Origin: an uncultured Desulfovibrio sp.
GTDB taxonomy: Bacteria > Desulfobacterota > Desulfovibrionia > Desulfovibrionales > Desulfovibrionaceae
Assembly: GCA_937926875.1 (NCBI GenBank)
Contig: CALBAX010000015.1
Coordinates: 35,200 to 99,199, forward strand
Direction of reading: 5' to 3'
Length of the DNA: 64,000 nucleotides
Shown: piece by piece, positions 9,668 to 18,713 of the stretch
Layout of the letters: each line of letters begins with the position of its first letter
How positions within the stretch are numbered: position 1 is the stretch's first letter
Program-made: the position numbers and the translations under genes
The notes under the pieces: model-generated
Seen by the model: the letters and a program-made list of their open reading frames with translations, nothing else
What the model was told of the DNA's origin: nothing
Databases searched by the model: none

Positions 9668-10696
9668 TCAGGCTTCCGCAGGCCAGCGACGGGAGACCTG
9701 CAGGCGGCCGTCCCGGCGCAACAGGCCGCAGGCGCAGCCCGAGAGGCTGTCGGCCAGGGGCAGGGCTTCCCCGGCGGGCAGGACAGACAGGCCGGTGGCC
9801 AGCGCATCGGCCTGCATGCAGGTGGCGGCCAGCACGCTCATGCTGCCCAGCACAGGGCTGCGTCCGGTGGACGGGTCCAGCAGGTGGTGGTGGCGCCCCG
9901 TGGCGTCATAGTGCATCTCGTAACCGCCGGACGTGGCGATGGCCTGATTGTAGAGCTCCAGCACCTGCGGGTAATGGCCGCGCTTTTCCGGGTCTTCCAC
10001 GGCCACGCGCCAGAACACGCCCGGAGCCTTGTGGCCGCGCGCCAGGATGTCGCCGCCGGCATTGATGAGATGGTTCTCGCAGCCCGCACGCAACAGCACG
10101 GCGGACATGGCATCCACGATATGCCCCTTGGCGATGCCGTCCAGGGTCAGGCCCATGCCCTGCCGTTCCAGGCGCATCCCGTCGCGGCCGGCATACACGG
10201 CATCGCTGTCCACCAGGGCCAGGGCCTCGCGCAGGTCGCTCTCGGCCAGCTCCAGTTCGCCTTCGGGATTGCTGCGGCTCTCCAGCAGGCGCACCAGGGG
10301 CAGGACCGTGGCGTCGAAGGCGCCGCCGGTCAGGTGGCAGATGCCATGGGCCCGCTGCCAGACATTGAGCAGCTCGGGCGGCACGTCGCGCAGGCTGCCC
10401 TGGCTGTTGAGCACGCCCAGGGGGGCCGCCGCGTCATGACGGGTCAGCAGGGTCTCCAGACGGCGCCCCTCGGCGAAGGCCAGATCCATGGCGTCATGGG
10501 CCTGGGTGGACGACGAACAGGCCACGGTGATGCTCACCATGGTGCCCATGAACAGGGCCGTTTGCTGCGCGGGCACGCCAGCGCCCGTCACGGCCCGGGC
10601 GGGCGCAGGCTCCAGGACAGAGGCCGCACCGGCCAGCAGCAGGCCGCTGCCGGCCAGCGTCCAGCGCAAAAAATCTCGGCGAGAGGTCTTAGGCAT
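9668..10696 (-). CDS. apbE: FAD:protein FMN transferase (ApbE family, RnfF-type)
   Basis: ApbE proteins attach FMN covalently to threonine residues of Rnf and Nqr subunits on the outer face of the cytoplasmic membrane. The 342-residue protein starts with a twin-arginine signal (SRRDFLR, then a hydrophobic stretch and an ARA cleavage site near residue 34), placing it outside the membrane. Family motifs include GGAFDATVLPLV, LTLDGIAKGHIVDAM and INAGGDILARG. It is the last gene of the rnf operon and overlaps the end of rnfB by 8 bases, which fits a role as the flavin transferase for RnfG. Confidence 0.93.
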   Translation of the reverse strand: MPKTSRRDFLRWTLAGSGLLLAGAASVLEPAPARAVTGAGVPAQQTALFMGTMVSITVACSSSTQAHDAMDLAFAEGRRLETLLTRHDAAAPLGVLNSQGSLRDVPPELLNVWQRAHGICHLTGGAFDATVLPLVRLLESRSNPEGELELAESDLREALALVDSDAVYAGRDGMRLERQGMGLTLDGIAKGHIVDAMSAVLLRAGCENHLINAGGDILARGHKAPGVFWRVAVEDPEKRGHYPQVLELYNQAIATSGGYEMHYDATGRHHHLLDPSTGRSPVLGSMSVLAATCMQADALATGLSVLPAGEALPLADSLSGCACGLLRRDGRLQVSRRWPAEA

Positions 10697-11621
10697 TGCA
10701 GTTCTCCTGTGCGGGGCGATCGTTCTTTCCGGTCACAGGCACGGTGCCGCCCCCAGCAGCGCCGTCGCCATCGCTGTCATCCTTCATCCTGGCCACGTTG
10801 GCGGCCTCGATGCCCGTGGGGCAGGTACGGCGCAGGATGTGGCGGGCACAGGCATCCACGCAGGCCTCACCGCAATCGGGCCCGTAAGAGACACACTTGA
10901 TCTGGTCCACCACCATGCGTCCGGCCACGTTGCTCACGGCCTTGGCCGGGCAGGCCTTGGCACAGCGGCCGCAATTGATGCAGCCCGCGTCACAGACTTC
11001 GGTCACGGCGCGCAGCTTGTCGCGCGTATTGCAGAACACGGCCACGCGATGGCGGCGCGGCACCAGTTCCAGTACCCCGCGCGGGCAGGCCGTCACGCAC
11101 ATGCCGCAGCCCGTGCAGCGGGTCATGTCCACACGCACCACCCCGTCCTTGACCTGCATGGCGTCGAAGGGGCAGACCTGCACGCAGTCACCGAAGCCCA
11201 TGCAGGACCAGTGGCAGGTATCGGTGCCGCCGCGCAGCATGGCCGCCGCCGCGCAGGAGGGCATGCCCTGGTACTGGTAGCGCAGGGCCACGTTGCCGGC
11301 CAGCTTGTCACAGCGCCGCAGCGAGAACAGGGGCTCCGCCTCGGCCACGGTCTTGCCGGTCAGCTCGCCCACGGCGATGGCCGTATCGGCACCGCCCGCG
11401 CAGCATTTGTTGGCCGGGATGTCGGGATCGGAGACCACGGCCGCGGCGTAGCCCTCGCAGCCGGCAAAGCCGCAACCACCGCAGTTGGCCCCGGGCAGGA
11501 CCTCCAGCACGGCCTCCACCCGCGGGTCTTCCTTGACGTAGAAGACGCGCGAGGCGATGGACAGCAGGATGGCGGCCACGAGCCCCAATCCGAACAGGGT
11601 GATGATGGAAACGAAAACCAT
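10689..11621 (-). CDS. rnfB: Rnf complex iron-sulfur subunit RnfB
   Basis: RnfB passes electrons from ferredoxin into the ion-pumping Rnf complex. The 310-residue protein has an N-terminal membrane anchor (residues 5-25), a cysteine cluster ANCGGCGFAGCEGY near residue 45, and several ferredoxin-type motifs further on: CMGFGDCVQVCP, CTGCGMCVTACP and CINCGRCAKACP. A C-terminal extension carries further cysteines (CGEACVDACARHIL) before a hydrophilic tail. The ATG at 11621 was preferred to an in-frame ATG 33 bases upstream because AAGGAGAGG precedes it and the anchor begins there. Confidence 0.95.
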   Translation of the reverse strand: MVFVSIITLFGLGLVAAILLSIASRVFYVKEDPRVEAVLEVLPGANCGGCGFAGCEGYAAAVVSDPDIPANKCCAGGADTAIAVGELTGKTVAEAEPLFSLRRCDKLAGNVALRYQYQGMPSCAAAAMLRGGTDTCHWSCMGFGDCVQVCPFDAMQVKDGVVRVDMTRCTGCGMCVTACPRGVLELVPRRHRVAVFCNTRDKLRAVTEVCDAGCINCGRCAKACPAKAVSNVAGRMVVDQIKCVSYGPDCGEACVDACARHILRRTCPTGIEAANVARMKDDSDGDGAAGGGTVPVTGKNDRPAQENCNA

Positions 11622-11670
11622 ATATGCCTCTCCTTGCCGCCCAGCGGCAGTCAAAAGCCCGTAGTCCGCG

Positions 11671-12246
11671 TTATTGCGCCATGCCCTTGAAGCCCATGAA
11701 AGCCAGCGACATCAGGCCGGCCATGATGAGGGCGATGGGCGTCCCGGCCATGGCCTTGGGCAGACGGCAGGTATCCAGCCGCTCGCGGATGCCCGCCATG
11801 AGCAAAAGGGCCAGAGTGAAGCCCACGGCCGAGGCCGCGCCGTACAGTACGGAAGTGAGCAGGTCGTATTCCTCGCGCTGCACCAGGATGGCCACGCCCA
11901 TGACGGCGCAGTTGGTGGTGATCAGCGGCAGGAAGATGCCCAGGGCCGCATACAGGGGCGGCACCATCTTCTTGAGGAACATCTCCACGAACTGCACCAG
12001 CGAGGCGATGACCACGATGAAGACGATGGTCTGCAGGTAGCCCAGGCCGAAGGGCTCCAGCACGTAACGCTGCATGAGCCAGGTACAGGCCGTGGCCACG
12101 ATGATGACGAAGATCACCGCGCCACCCATGCCCAGGGCCACCCCTTTTTCCTTGGAGCAGCCAAGGTAGGGGCAGTTGCCCAGGTACTGGGCCAGCACGA
12201 TGTTGTTGACGAAGATGGCCGAGATGAAAAGCTGGAAGATATCCAT
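11671..12246 (-). CDS. rnfA: Rnf complex membrane subunit RnfA
   Basis: A 191-residue integral membrane subunit with six predicted spans. The family signatures FVNNIVLAQYLGNCPYLGCS (residues 12-31) and LITTNCAVMGVAI (near 106) hold the two half-site cysteines that bind the intramembrane 2Fe-2S cluster shared with RnfE. Length is the usual one. It sits between rnfE and rnfB in the order typical for delta-proteobacterial rnf operons. Confidence 0.96.
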   Translation of the reverse strand: MDIFQLFISAIFVNNIVLAQYLGNCPYLGCSKEKGVALGMGGAVIFVIIVATACTWLMQRYVLEPFGLGYLQTIVFIVVIASLVQFVEMFLKKMVPPLYAALGIFLPLITTNCAVMGVAILVQREEYDLLTSVLYGAASAVGFTLALLLMAGIRERLDTCRLPKAMAGTPIALIMAGLMSLAFMGFKGMAQ

Positions 12247-12273
12247 ACGCGCATCCTTGCGAAAGCCCGCGGG

Positions 12274-12954
12274 CTACTGTTCCTGACGCTGCTGGAGCAT
12301 GCTGCACGCCTTGCAGCCGCCGCAGCTGGAGGTTTCCACCACCTGGCCGCCCTTGCGGCGCGCCTGCCAGACATTGATGACGTTCATGGTGGCCAGGATG
12401 AGGCCCAGGCAGATGAAGGCGCCGGGGGCCTGGACCATGATGGCGAACGGCTGGAAGCCGTCCCACATGACCGGGTGCCCGAACCAGGTGCCGTTGCCCA
12501 GGATCTCGCGCAGCGAGCCCAGGAAGGTCAGCGACATGGTGAAGCCCAGGCCGATGCCCAGGCCGTCGGCCACCGAGGCGGCCACGCCGTTCTTGGCGGC
12601 GAAGGCCTCGGCTCGGGCCAGGATGATGCAGTTCACCACGATGAGCGGCACGAAGATGCCCAGCTGCTGGTAGAGCGGATAGGCATAGGCCTGCATGAGC
12701 AGTTCCACCGCCACCACCAGCGAGGCCGCGATGACGATGAAGCAGGCGATACGGACTTTCTTGGGGATGATGCCGCGCACCATGGAAATGATCATGTTGG
12801 AGAGCACGAGCACGAAAATGACCGCCGCACCCATGCCCAGGCCGTTGTTGGCGGAGTTGGTGACCGCCAGCGTGGGACACAGACCAAGCACCAGCCGGAA
12901 GGGCGGCAGGTCCTTCCACAGCCCCTTGGTGAATTCTTGCATGACGCTGCTCAT
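12274..12954 (-). CDS. rnfE: Rnf complex membrane subunit RnfE
   Basis: A 226-residue membrane subunit homologous to RnfA, with GLCPTLAVTN near residue 25 and IVVNCIILARAEAFAA near residue 100 providing the other two cysteines of the intramembrane cluster. I chose the ATG at 12954; an upstream in-frame ATG at 13017 falls within rnfG. The protein ends in a cysteine-rich tail, CGGCKACSML, after the last span. That tail is unusual compared with the general family and might bind metal, but it could simply be lineage-specific. Confidence 0.95.
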   Translation of the reverse strand: MSSVMQEFTKGLWKDLPPFRLVLGLCPTLAVTNSANNGLGMGAAVIFVLVLSNMIISMVRGIIPKKVRIACFIVIAASLVVAVELLMQAYAYPLYQQLGIFVPLIVVNCIILARAEAFAAKNGVAASVADGLGIGLGFTMSLTFLGSLREILGNGTWFGHPVMWDGFQPFAIMVQAPGAFICLGLILATMNVINVWQARRKGGQVVETSSCGGCKACSMLQQRQEQ

Positions 12955-12964
12955 GGCCGGCTCC

Positions 12965-13543
12965 TTATTTGTTGCCCCAGGTCTTGAGGATTTCAGGCTT
13001 GAGGGCCTTGTAGGCATCGGCGGCCAGGTTCACGGCCGTCACCGCTCCCGAAGAAGAGATGGTGGCGCCGGAGATGCCGTCGATGCTGCCCCCCTGGCTC
13101 TTGAGGCCCACCGGCGCGGCGATGCCCCTGAACTGCCCGGTGAAGCCGGGCTCCGCGATACGCATGCCCAGGCCGGGCGTCTCCTTGAGGGTGGTGGTAC
13201 CGATGCCCGCCAGCGTGTCGTTGGCCACATTGAAGCCCACCATCACGCCCACGTCACCGCCGTAGCCCTTGCCCTTGGCTTCCAGGGCCACGCCCACCAG
13301 CTTCCCGCCGCGCATGGCGGGAAAGACCAGCACCCGGCCCTTCTCGGTCTCGAAGGCCTTGCGGTCGGCGATGGGCTGGTTGTCGATACCAGTGAACACT
13401 CCGGCAATGGCCGGACCCTGCACATAGGTCAGCACCTGTTCCTCGATGACGGGCGCAGTGACCATCTTGAGGTAGGACAGGGCAAAGCCCGAAAGGCCGC
13501 ACAGGGCTGACAGGACGACGATCATTCGCAGGATATCGGCCAT
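12965..13543 (-). CDS. rnfG: Rnf complex FMN-binding subunit RnfG
   Basis: RnfG is anchored by an N-terminal helix (residues 5-25) and carries covalent FMN outside the membrane. The flavin attachment motif SGATISSSGAV is present near residue 158, with the threonine as the expected attachment residue for ApbE, encoded at the end of the same operon. Length (192 residues) is normal. It lies only 2 bases downstream of rnfD and 10 bases upstream of rnfE, so translation is likely coupled. Confidence 0.95.
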   Translation of the reverse strand: MADILRMIVVLSALCGLSGFALSYLKMVTAPVIEEQVLTYVQGPAIAGVFTGIDNQPIADRKAFETEKGRVLVFPAMRGGKLVGVALEAKGKGYGGDVGVMVGFNVANDTLAGIGTTTLKETPGLGMRIAEPGFTGQFRGIAAPVGLKSQGGSIDGISGATISSSGAVTAVNLAADAYKALKPEILKTWGNK

Positions 13544-13545
13544 GG

Positions 13546-14505
13546 CTAGCGCACTCCAAAAGGTTTGGGCCGGATGGAATCCAGCAGCGGGGCCACCAGA
13601 TTGGCCAGCAGGATGGCAAAGGGCACACCGTCAAGGTAGATGCCGTACTTGCGGATGGTCATCACCAGCGCGCCGCCCAGCAGACCGTAAAGGAACATGG
13701 GCAGGGGGCGCGACGGCGCGTTGGCCGGATCGGTGATGAGGAAGAAACCGCCCAGCATGACCGAGCCCGTGCACAGATGGAACAGGGGCGACGCGTCAGT
13801 GGCGGGGCTGTTCATGCAGAAGAGCGCGGCCAGACCGGCCACCCCGGCAAAGAAGCCCAGGGCGATCTGCCAGCGGATGATGCCGCGGGCCGCCAGCAGG
13901 GAGCCGCCCAGGAAGAGCGCCCCCACCTGCCCGGCGCCAAGGCCGTTGATCTGCTGGCCCAGCAGCAGATCCTGCAGGGGGATGCGGCCGGCATCGGCCC
14001 AGCCGAAGAACTTGAGCCGCACCAGCGGGTCCACCATGGACGCGGCATTGAGCTGCACGGCATTGGGTTCCATGAACAGGGGGAAGGAGACGAAGAGCAC
14101 GGCCCAGCCCACCACGGAGGTGTTGACCGGATTGGCGCCCAGACCGCCGAATGCCATCTTGCCCAGGCTGATGGCGATGAGCGGCGCCATGACAGCGATC
14201 CACCAGGGGGCGTCGGCCGGCAGCATGAAGGCCAGCAGCAGGCCGGAACAGGCGGCCGTATAATCATCAATGGCCAGCTCGCGGCCCATGAGTTTCTGAC
14301 AGGCGGCCTCGGTGAGCACGGCCACGGCCACGCACAGGGACATGACACGCACGGCGGGCAGGCCCCAGGTCCAGACGGCCCCGATGACGGCGGGCAGCAG
14401 GGCCGCGAGGGTCATCAGGCTCTGGCGGCGCACGGTGCGCCCGCAATGCCAGTACGGCGGGGCGCTCATGGCCAGCAAAACGGAAGATTGAGCGGCAGCG
14501 GGCAT
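13546..14505 (-). CDS. rnfD: Rnf complex membrane subunit RnfD
   Basis: A 319-residue polytopic subunit of the ion-translocating core. Recognisable stretches are GKMAFGGLGANPVNTSVVGWA, SPLFHLCTGSVMLGGFFLITDP and RKYGIYLDGVPFAILLANLVAPLLD. Many RnfD proteins carry a covalent FMN on an SGAT-P-L motif in the middle of the chain. The aligned position here, ASMVDPLVRLKF, appears to lack the SGAT sequence, so this subunit may not be flavinylated (see findings). The gene overlaps the rnfC stop by one base. Confidence 0.94.
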   Translation of the reverse strand: MPAAAQSSVLLAMSAPPYWHCGRTVRRQSLMTLAALLPAVIGAVWTWGLPAVRVMSLCVAVAVLTEAACQKLMGRELAIDDYTAACSGLLLAFMLPADAPWWIAVMAPLIAISLGKMAFGGLGANPVNTSVVGWAVLFVSFPLFMEPNAVQLNAASMVDPLVRLKFFGWADAGRIPLQDLLLGQQINGLGAGQVGALFLGGSLLAARGIIRWQIALGFFAGVAGLAALFCMNSPATDASPLFHLCTGSVMLGGFFLITDPANAPSRPLPMFLYGLLGGALVMTIRKYGIYLDGVPFAILLANLVAPLLDSIRPKPFGVR

Positions 14506-15776
14506 CAGTTTTCTCCTTCCTTGGCTTCGGCGGCAGGCTGCGCCGCGGGACGCAGCTCCCGTTCTTTCAGACGGCGGGCCTCATCGGCCTGGGCCAGCTT
14601 GTGCTTGGCCAGACGGATGTATTGCAGGACCGGACGGCGGGCGATGCAGACGTAGCCGCACAGGCCGCATTCCAGACAGCAGTCCACGTGTTCGTCGCGG
14701 CAGCGCTCGTGCAGGGCGAATTCCGCGTTGCGGCTCAGCATGCTGGGGCTCAGGCGCGCGGGACAGATCAGCACGCAGGCGCCGCAGTTGATGCAGGGGC
14801 TGTGGCCTTCCATGGGCGGCACGGTACCGGCCTCCACCACGAAGACGCCCGTGGCCCCCTTGGTGATGCTGCGGTCCAGACGGTCGATGCTCTCGCCGCG
14901 CAGCGGGCCGCCGCGCACCAGGGTGTCGCCGCTGTTGAGCTTGATGTGGGCGAATTCCAGCAGCTCGCCCAGCATGCTGCCTTCCTTGACGATATAGTTG
15001 CCGGAGTGGGTGTAGCTGCCCAGGGTGATGACCGACTCGATGAGCGGCAGACCCGTGCGGGCCACGCGCCCCAGGCTCCAGACATTGTGGAGCCCCACCA
15101 CGCCCACGCCTTCGGGATTTTCCTTGCCGGTGATGCTCTTGACCAGCAGGGCATTGACGCTGGCCGGATAACGGGCCGTCACGCGCACCACTTCCACGTC
15201 GTCGAAGTGCAGATGCAGCTCGCTGGGCACGGCCAGCAGGATGCGTTTGGCCGGGGAAAGACGGCGCAGCACGGCCAGACCGGCCCGCAGCGTGCTCTGG
15301 TGGGTCAGCAGCATGGGCTCGGCCCAGGTGACGCCGGGATCGGGATTGAGGCCGTTGATGATCAGGGTCTCGCACTGCTGGCCCAGGCTCTTGGTGTTCA
15401 GGCCCAGGCTCTTGAGCAGCACGGCCAGCTCCTGGCCCGTACGTTCGTCATTGATCAGGTCCACTTTCTCCACGCTGTCGGCCAGGGCGCGCAGGGCCTC
15501 GTCGGGCTCGATGGCCTCCACGAAGAGGCTGCGCTCGGTCACGTCGGTGATGCGGCCGAAGATGGGCGAGAACGCGTCCCCCTTGAGCGGCGACGGATGC
15601 ACCGCCAGGCGCATGCGCGGGTAGACCAGGGCTTTCTTGGTCACGCCTTCCACGAGCTTGTAGCCTTCGCGGTTGAGGCGCACGCGGCGCGGTTCCGGGC
15701 CGTCGCTGTACCTTTGCGTCACCCCGTACACCAGGTGGAAACGCGGGTCCTTCAACATCTGGAATACTTCTTTCAT
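14505..15776 (-). CDS. rnfC: Rnf complex subunit RnfC
   Basis: RnfC is the peripheral subunit that links the complex to its soluble partner. The 423-residue protein has the soluble-ligand-binding-like middle domain and two 4Fe-4S motifs near the C-terminus, CINCGACVLICPARLSP and CLECGLCGYVCIARRP. The N-terminal glycine-rich NADH/FMN-binding segment of classical RnfC is not obvious, so the partner could be a cytochrome or ferredoxin rather than NADH. The ATG at 15776 begins MKEVFQMLKDPRFHL; the 24 extra upstream codons lack family similarity and overlap the preceding gene. Confidence 0.93.
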   Translation of the reverse strand: MKEVFQMLKDPRFHLVYGVTQRYSDGPEPRRVRLNREGYKLVEGVTKKALVYPRMRLAVHPSPLKGDAFSPIFGRITDVTERSLFVEAIEPDEALRALADSVEKVDLINDERTGQELAVLLKSLGLNTKSLGQQCETLIINGLNPDPGVTWAEPMLLTHQSTLRAGLAVLRRLSPAKRILLAVPSELHLHFDDVEVVRVTARYPASVNALLVKSITGKENPEGVGVVGLHNVWSLGRVARTGLPLIESVITLGSYTHSGNYIVKEGSMLGELLEFAHIKLNSGDTLVRGGPLRGESIDRLDRSITKGATGVFVVEAGTVPPMEGHSPCINCGACVLICPARLSPSMLSRNAEFALHERCRDEHVDCCLECGLCGYVCIARRPVLQYIRLAKHKLAQADEARRLKERELRPAAQPAAEAKEGEN

Positions 15777-15786
15777 ACCCGCCTCG

Positions 15787-16599
15787 CTACTTGGTATGGC
15801 ACTGGGCACACTTGTCCTTGCCGAAGGGGCCCTTGCCGAGCTTTTCATGACAGCCCATGCACTGGCCGTGGAAGGCGTCCATACGGCCGGGGATCAGCTT
15901 GTCCGGCGTCTTCTTCACATGGCAGACCGTGCAGTCGGCATACAGGGGATCCACCTTGCCCTTCACGGCCGCCTCATCCTTGCGCGTGGGCTTCAGCTCA
16001 TGGCAGGAAGCGCAGTCCTTGGCCTTGCCGAACAGGTCCTGATGGCAGGCCACGCAGCGCGCGTGCACGGCATCGGCCAGCACGGGCGGCGTGCCGGGCT
16101 CGGCGGCCTTGCCGGTCGGCCGGGCCCCGGCGTCATGGCAGTTGGCGCAGCTCTGCGGTTCGGGCTCGATGGCCGTGTCGGCATGGTGGCAGGAGGTACA
16201 GTCAACGCCGAATTCCTCGCTGTGCTGCTGGTGCCCCCAGTCCTTGGCCGCCAGTTCGTAGTGGTGACAGGTGACACAGCTTTCCGCCGGATAGCTCTTG
16301 GCATGCCCCGCCTTGAAGGCATCGTCCAGGGCCACGCCGTGACAGCTGGCACAGGCCATGGCCTTGTCGGGCGTCTTCTGGAGGCTCTCATGATGGCAGG
16401 TGGCGCAATCTTCCTTGAGCAGACGGCTGTGCTGCTGATGGTCGAAGACCACGGGACCGCCTGCATTGTCGAACAGGATGCGACGCGTGGCAGGTTCCTT
16501 GTCCCCCGCGACCGGGCCCGCCGGCAGCAGATAGCCGGCGATCCCCGTCACGGCCAGGACGGCCGTCAGGATGGCGATGGAAAGGTAACGTTTTTGCAA
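15787..16599 (-). CDS. Decaheme periplasmic cytochrome c of the rnf operon
   Basis: A 270-residue multiheme cytochrome with an N-terminal export helix (residues 5-30). I count ten CxxCH haem-binding motifs: CATCH, CASCH, CVTCH, CTSCH, CANCH, CVACH, CASCH, CTVCH, CMGCH and CAQCH. It is the first gene of the rnf operon, 10 bases before rnfC. Desulfovibrio species are known to have a multihaem cytochrome as first gene of rnf; the likely role is to connect Rnf with periplasmic cytochrome c3 electron pools. Confidence 0.93.
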   Translation of the reverse strand: MQKRYLSIAILTAVLAVTGIAGYLLPAGPVAGDKEPATRRILFDNAGGPVVFDHQQHSRLLKEDCATCHHESLQKTPDKAMACASCHGVALDDAFKAGHAKSYPAESCVTCHHYELAAKDWGHQQHSEEFGVDCTSCHHADTAIEPEPQSCANCHDAGARPTGKAAEPGTPPVLADAVHARCVACHQDLFGKAKDCASCHELKPTRKDEAAVKGKVDPLYADCTVCHVKKTPDKLIPGRMDAFHGQCMGCHEKLGKGPFGKDKCAQCHTK

Positions 16600-16871
16600 T
16601 GCCTTGCCCCTCTTCCAAAAGGTGAACGGGATGGACCTCCGGCGCCACCGGCCGGCAATCCCTCATGCCGGGCCAGCACGGAAGCGCCGCTGCGCCCTTG
16701 CCGGCTCCGCAGCCTTCTCCCCGGCGGCCTTCCCCACAGGGAGAACGCCCTCTTCAGGGTACGCACCGAGACCCGCTCCCCAAAACGGAGAGCACCGGCC
16801 CGAAGGCTGCCTTCCTCAGGCTATTCATGGAATATGTTGCAAAGGACGGGCCCGGGGCCCGCCCCTGATGC

Positions 16872-18230
16872 CTACACGACGAAACGGCCGTCCCGGGCCA
16901 CCTCGTCCCGTACGATCTTGAACAGCACGGGGCTCAGCAGCAGGACGCCGGTAAGGTTGGGCAGCGCCATAAGGGCGTTGCAGGTATCGGCCAGGAGCCA
17001 CACGGCATCCAGGGCCAGGACGGACCCCACGCCCACCGCCAGGCAGTAGACCAGGCGGAAGACCATCTGGGCCCGGTCGCCGAACAGGTAGATGGCGCAG
17101 CGTTCACCGTACACGCACCAGCCGAGGATGGTGGTGAAGGCGAAGAAGCTCAGGCAGATGGTGACCGCGAACTGGCCCACACCAGGCAGCGCCTGTTCGA
17201 AGGCCATGGAGGTCATCATGCTGGCGGCGGAGGAACCGGCCGTCCAGGTACCCGTCACCAGGATCACGAAGCCCGTCATGCTGCAAACGATGATGGTATC
17301 GATGAAGACATCGAGCATGCCGATGGAGGCCTGCACCAGGGGAGTCTCGGCCGTGGAGGCCGCGTGGGCCATGGGAGCGGTGCCCAGGCCGGCTTCATTG
17401 GAGAAGATGCCGCGGGCCATGCCCTGGCGGATGGCCATCATCACCGTGGCCCCCACGAAGCCGCCGGTGGCCGCCGTGGGCTGGAAGGCATCGGAGATCA
17501 CCCACCAGAACACGGAGGGGACCTTTTCGATGTTCATGCCGATGATGAGCAGGCACATGAAGACATACATGATGGCCATGAAGGGCACGATCTTGCCCGC
17601 CACGGCACCGATGCGGCGCACGCCGCCCAGCAGCACGGCCACGCACAGGCCCACCAGGATCAGGCCGCACAGCCACGCGGGCAGGCCGAAGGTGCCGGAG
17701 ATGTTGTCAGTGATGGCCTTGGCCTGCACCATGCCGCCCGTACCGATACAGGCGCAGATGCCGAACACGGCAAAACAGGTGCCCAGCCAGATCCATTTGG
17801 GGCCCAGGCCGTTCTTGATGAAGTACATGGCACCGCCCACCCAGTTGCCGGCGGGGGTCTTTTCACGGAAATGCACGGACAGCAGCACTTCGCTGAACTT
17901 GGTCATCATGCCCACCAGGGCCGTGACCCACATCCAGAACAGGGCGCCGGGGCCGCCCACGGCGATGGCCAGGGCCACGCCCACCACGTTACCGGTACCG
18001 ATATCTGCGGCCAGAGCAGTCATGAGGGCATTCCACGGCGAGATCTCGCCATGTTCGGACTGATGGGACCGCCCCTGCCACAGGCACTTGTAAGCTCGTA
18101 CCCAGTTGCGGAAGGAGAAAAAGCGCAGCGCGATATTCAAATAGATGCCCGTGCCTACCAGCAGCACCAGCATGACCGGACACCACAAAAAGCCGTTAAA
18201 GGTTTCCAAAAGCTTGTACAGCTGCTCCAC
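16872..18230 (-). CDS. Alanine/glycine:cation symporter (AGCS family)
   Basis: A 452-residue secondary transporter that takes up alanine or glycine with sodium or protons. Family hallmarks are ALAADIGTGNVVGVALAI, GAMYFIKNGLGPKW, and GIFSNEAGLGTAPMAHAA, within about ten membrane spans. I set the start at the GTG at 18230: GGAGG lies seven bases upstream and the protein then begins VEQLYKLLETFNGFLW as in relatives. The frame is open further upstream to 18332, but those codons are arginine-rich and unlike the family. Substrate choice between alanine and glycine is inferred from family only. Confidence 0.92.
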   Translation of the reverse strand: MEQLYKLLETFNGFLWCPVMLVLLVGTGIYLNIALRFFSFRNWVRAYKCLWQGRSHQSEHGEISPWNALMTALAADIGTGNVVGVALAIAVGGPGALFWMWVTALVGMMTKFSEVLLSVHFREKTPAGNWVGGAMYFIKNGLGPKWIWLGTCFAVFGICACIGTGGMVQAKAITDNISGTFGLPAWLCGLILVGLCVAVLLGGVRRIGAVAGKIVPFMAIMYVFMCLLIIGMNIEKVPSVFWWVISDAFQPTAATGGFVGATVMMAIRQGMARGIFSNEAGLGTAPMAHAASTAETPLVQASIGMLDVFIDTIIVCSMTGFVILVTGTWTAGSSAASMMTSMAFEQALPGVGQFAVTICLSFFAFTTILGWCVYGERCAIYLFGDRAQMVFRLVYCLAVGVGSVLALDAVWLLADTCNALMALPNLTGVLLLSPVLFKIVRDEVARDGRFVV

Positions 18231-18713
18231 TTTTCCATCCTCCCGGGGCTCGCCCCTGTCCTCTCGTTGATGTCTCCCGCCCGGACAGCCCTCTGCATCC
18301 GGCCGGAATATCCGTGCCACAGCGGATGGCACGAAAACACGTTAGCACGCTTTCAGCATCGCTGCAAAGGGCCGGACTCTGCTTCATGCCGATTTTACAC
18401 GAAAAAATGCGCACCTTGTTACGCAATGCACATAGTCCGACCATGACTGTTCACCCAAACAGTCAAAACTCTTTCCATACACTTTAAGAAATAACGAACA
18501 AGCCAAACAAATGAACATCATAAAACTGCATATAAAGCAAAATATACTTTAATTTTTTGTGTTACTGCGTCAAAAGTACATCGTTGATTAAAGTCAATAT
18601 ACGACCAGACCTCTCTGCCATCAATGTGACAAAGCTTTTCATCCTGCACATCCCCGGCAGCTTCAGGCCATCACATTTTTGTGATACCTCCGGGAAAATT
18701 TCCTGAAAAATTT
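18231..18713. other. AT-rich intergenic region upstream of the symporter
   Basis: About 480 bases lie between the symporter start and the stop of the glycosyltransferase gene. The part from 18360 to 18740 is markedly AT-richer than the rest of the window. It holds a 7-bp inverted repeat (GACTGTT at 18445, AACAGTC at 18458) that could be a terminator remnant or operator. No gene is seen. Confidence 0.5.
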
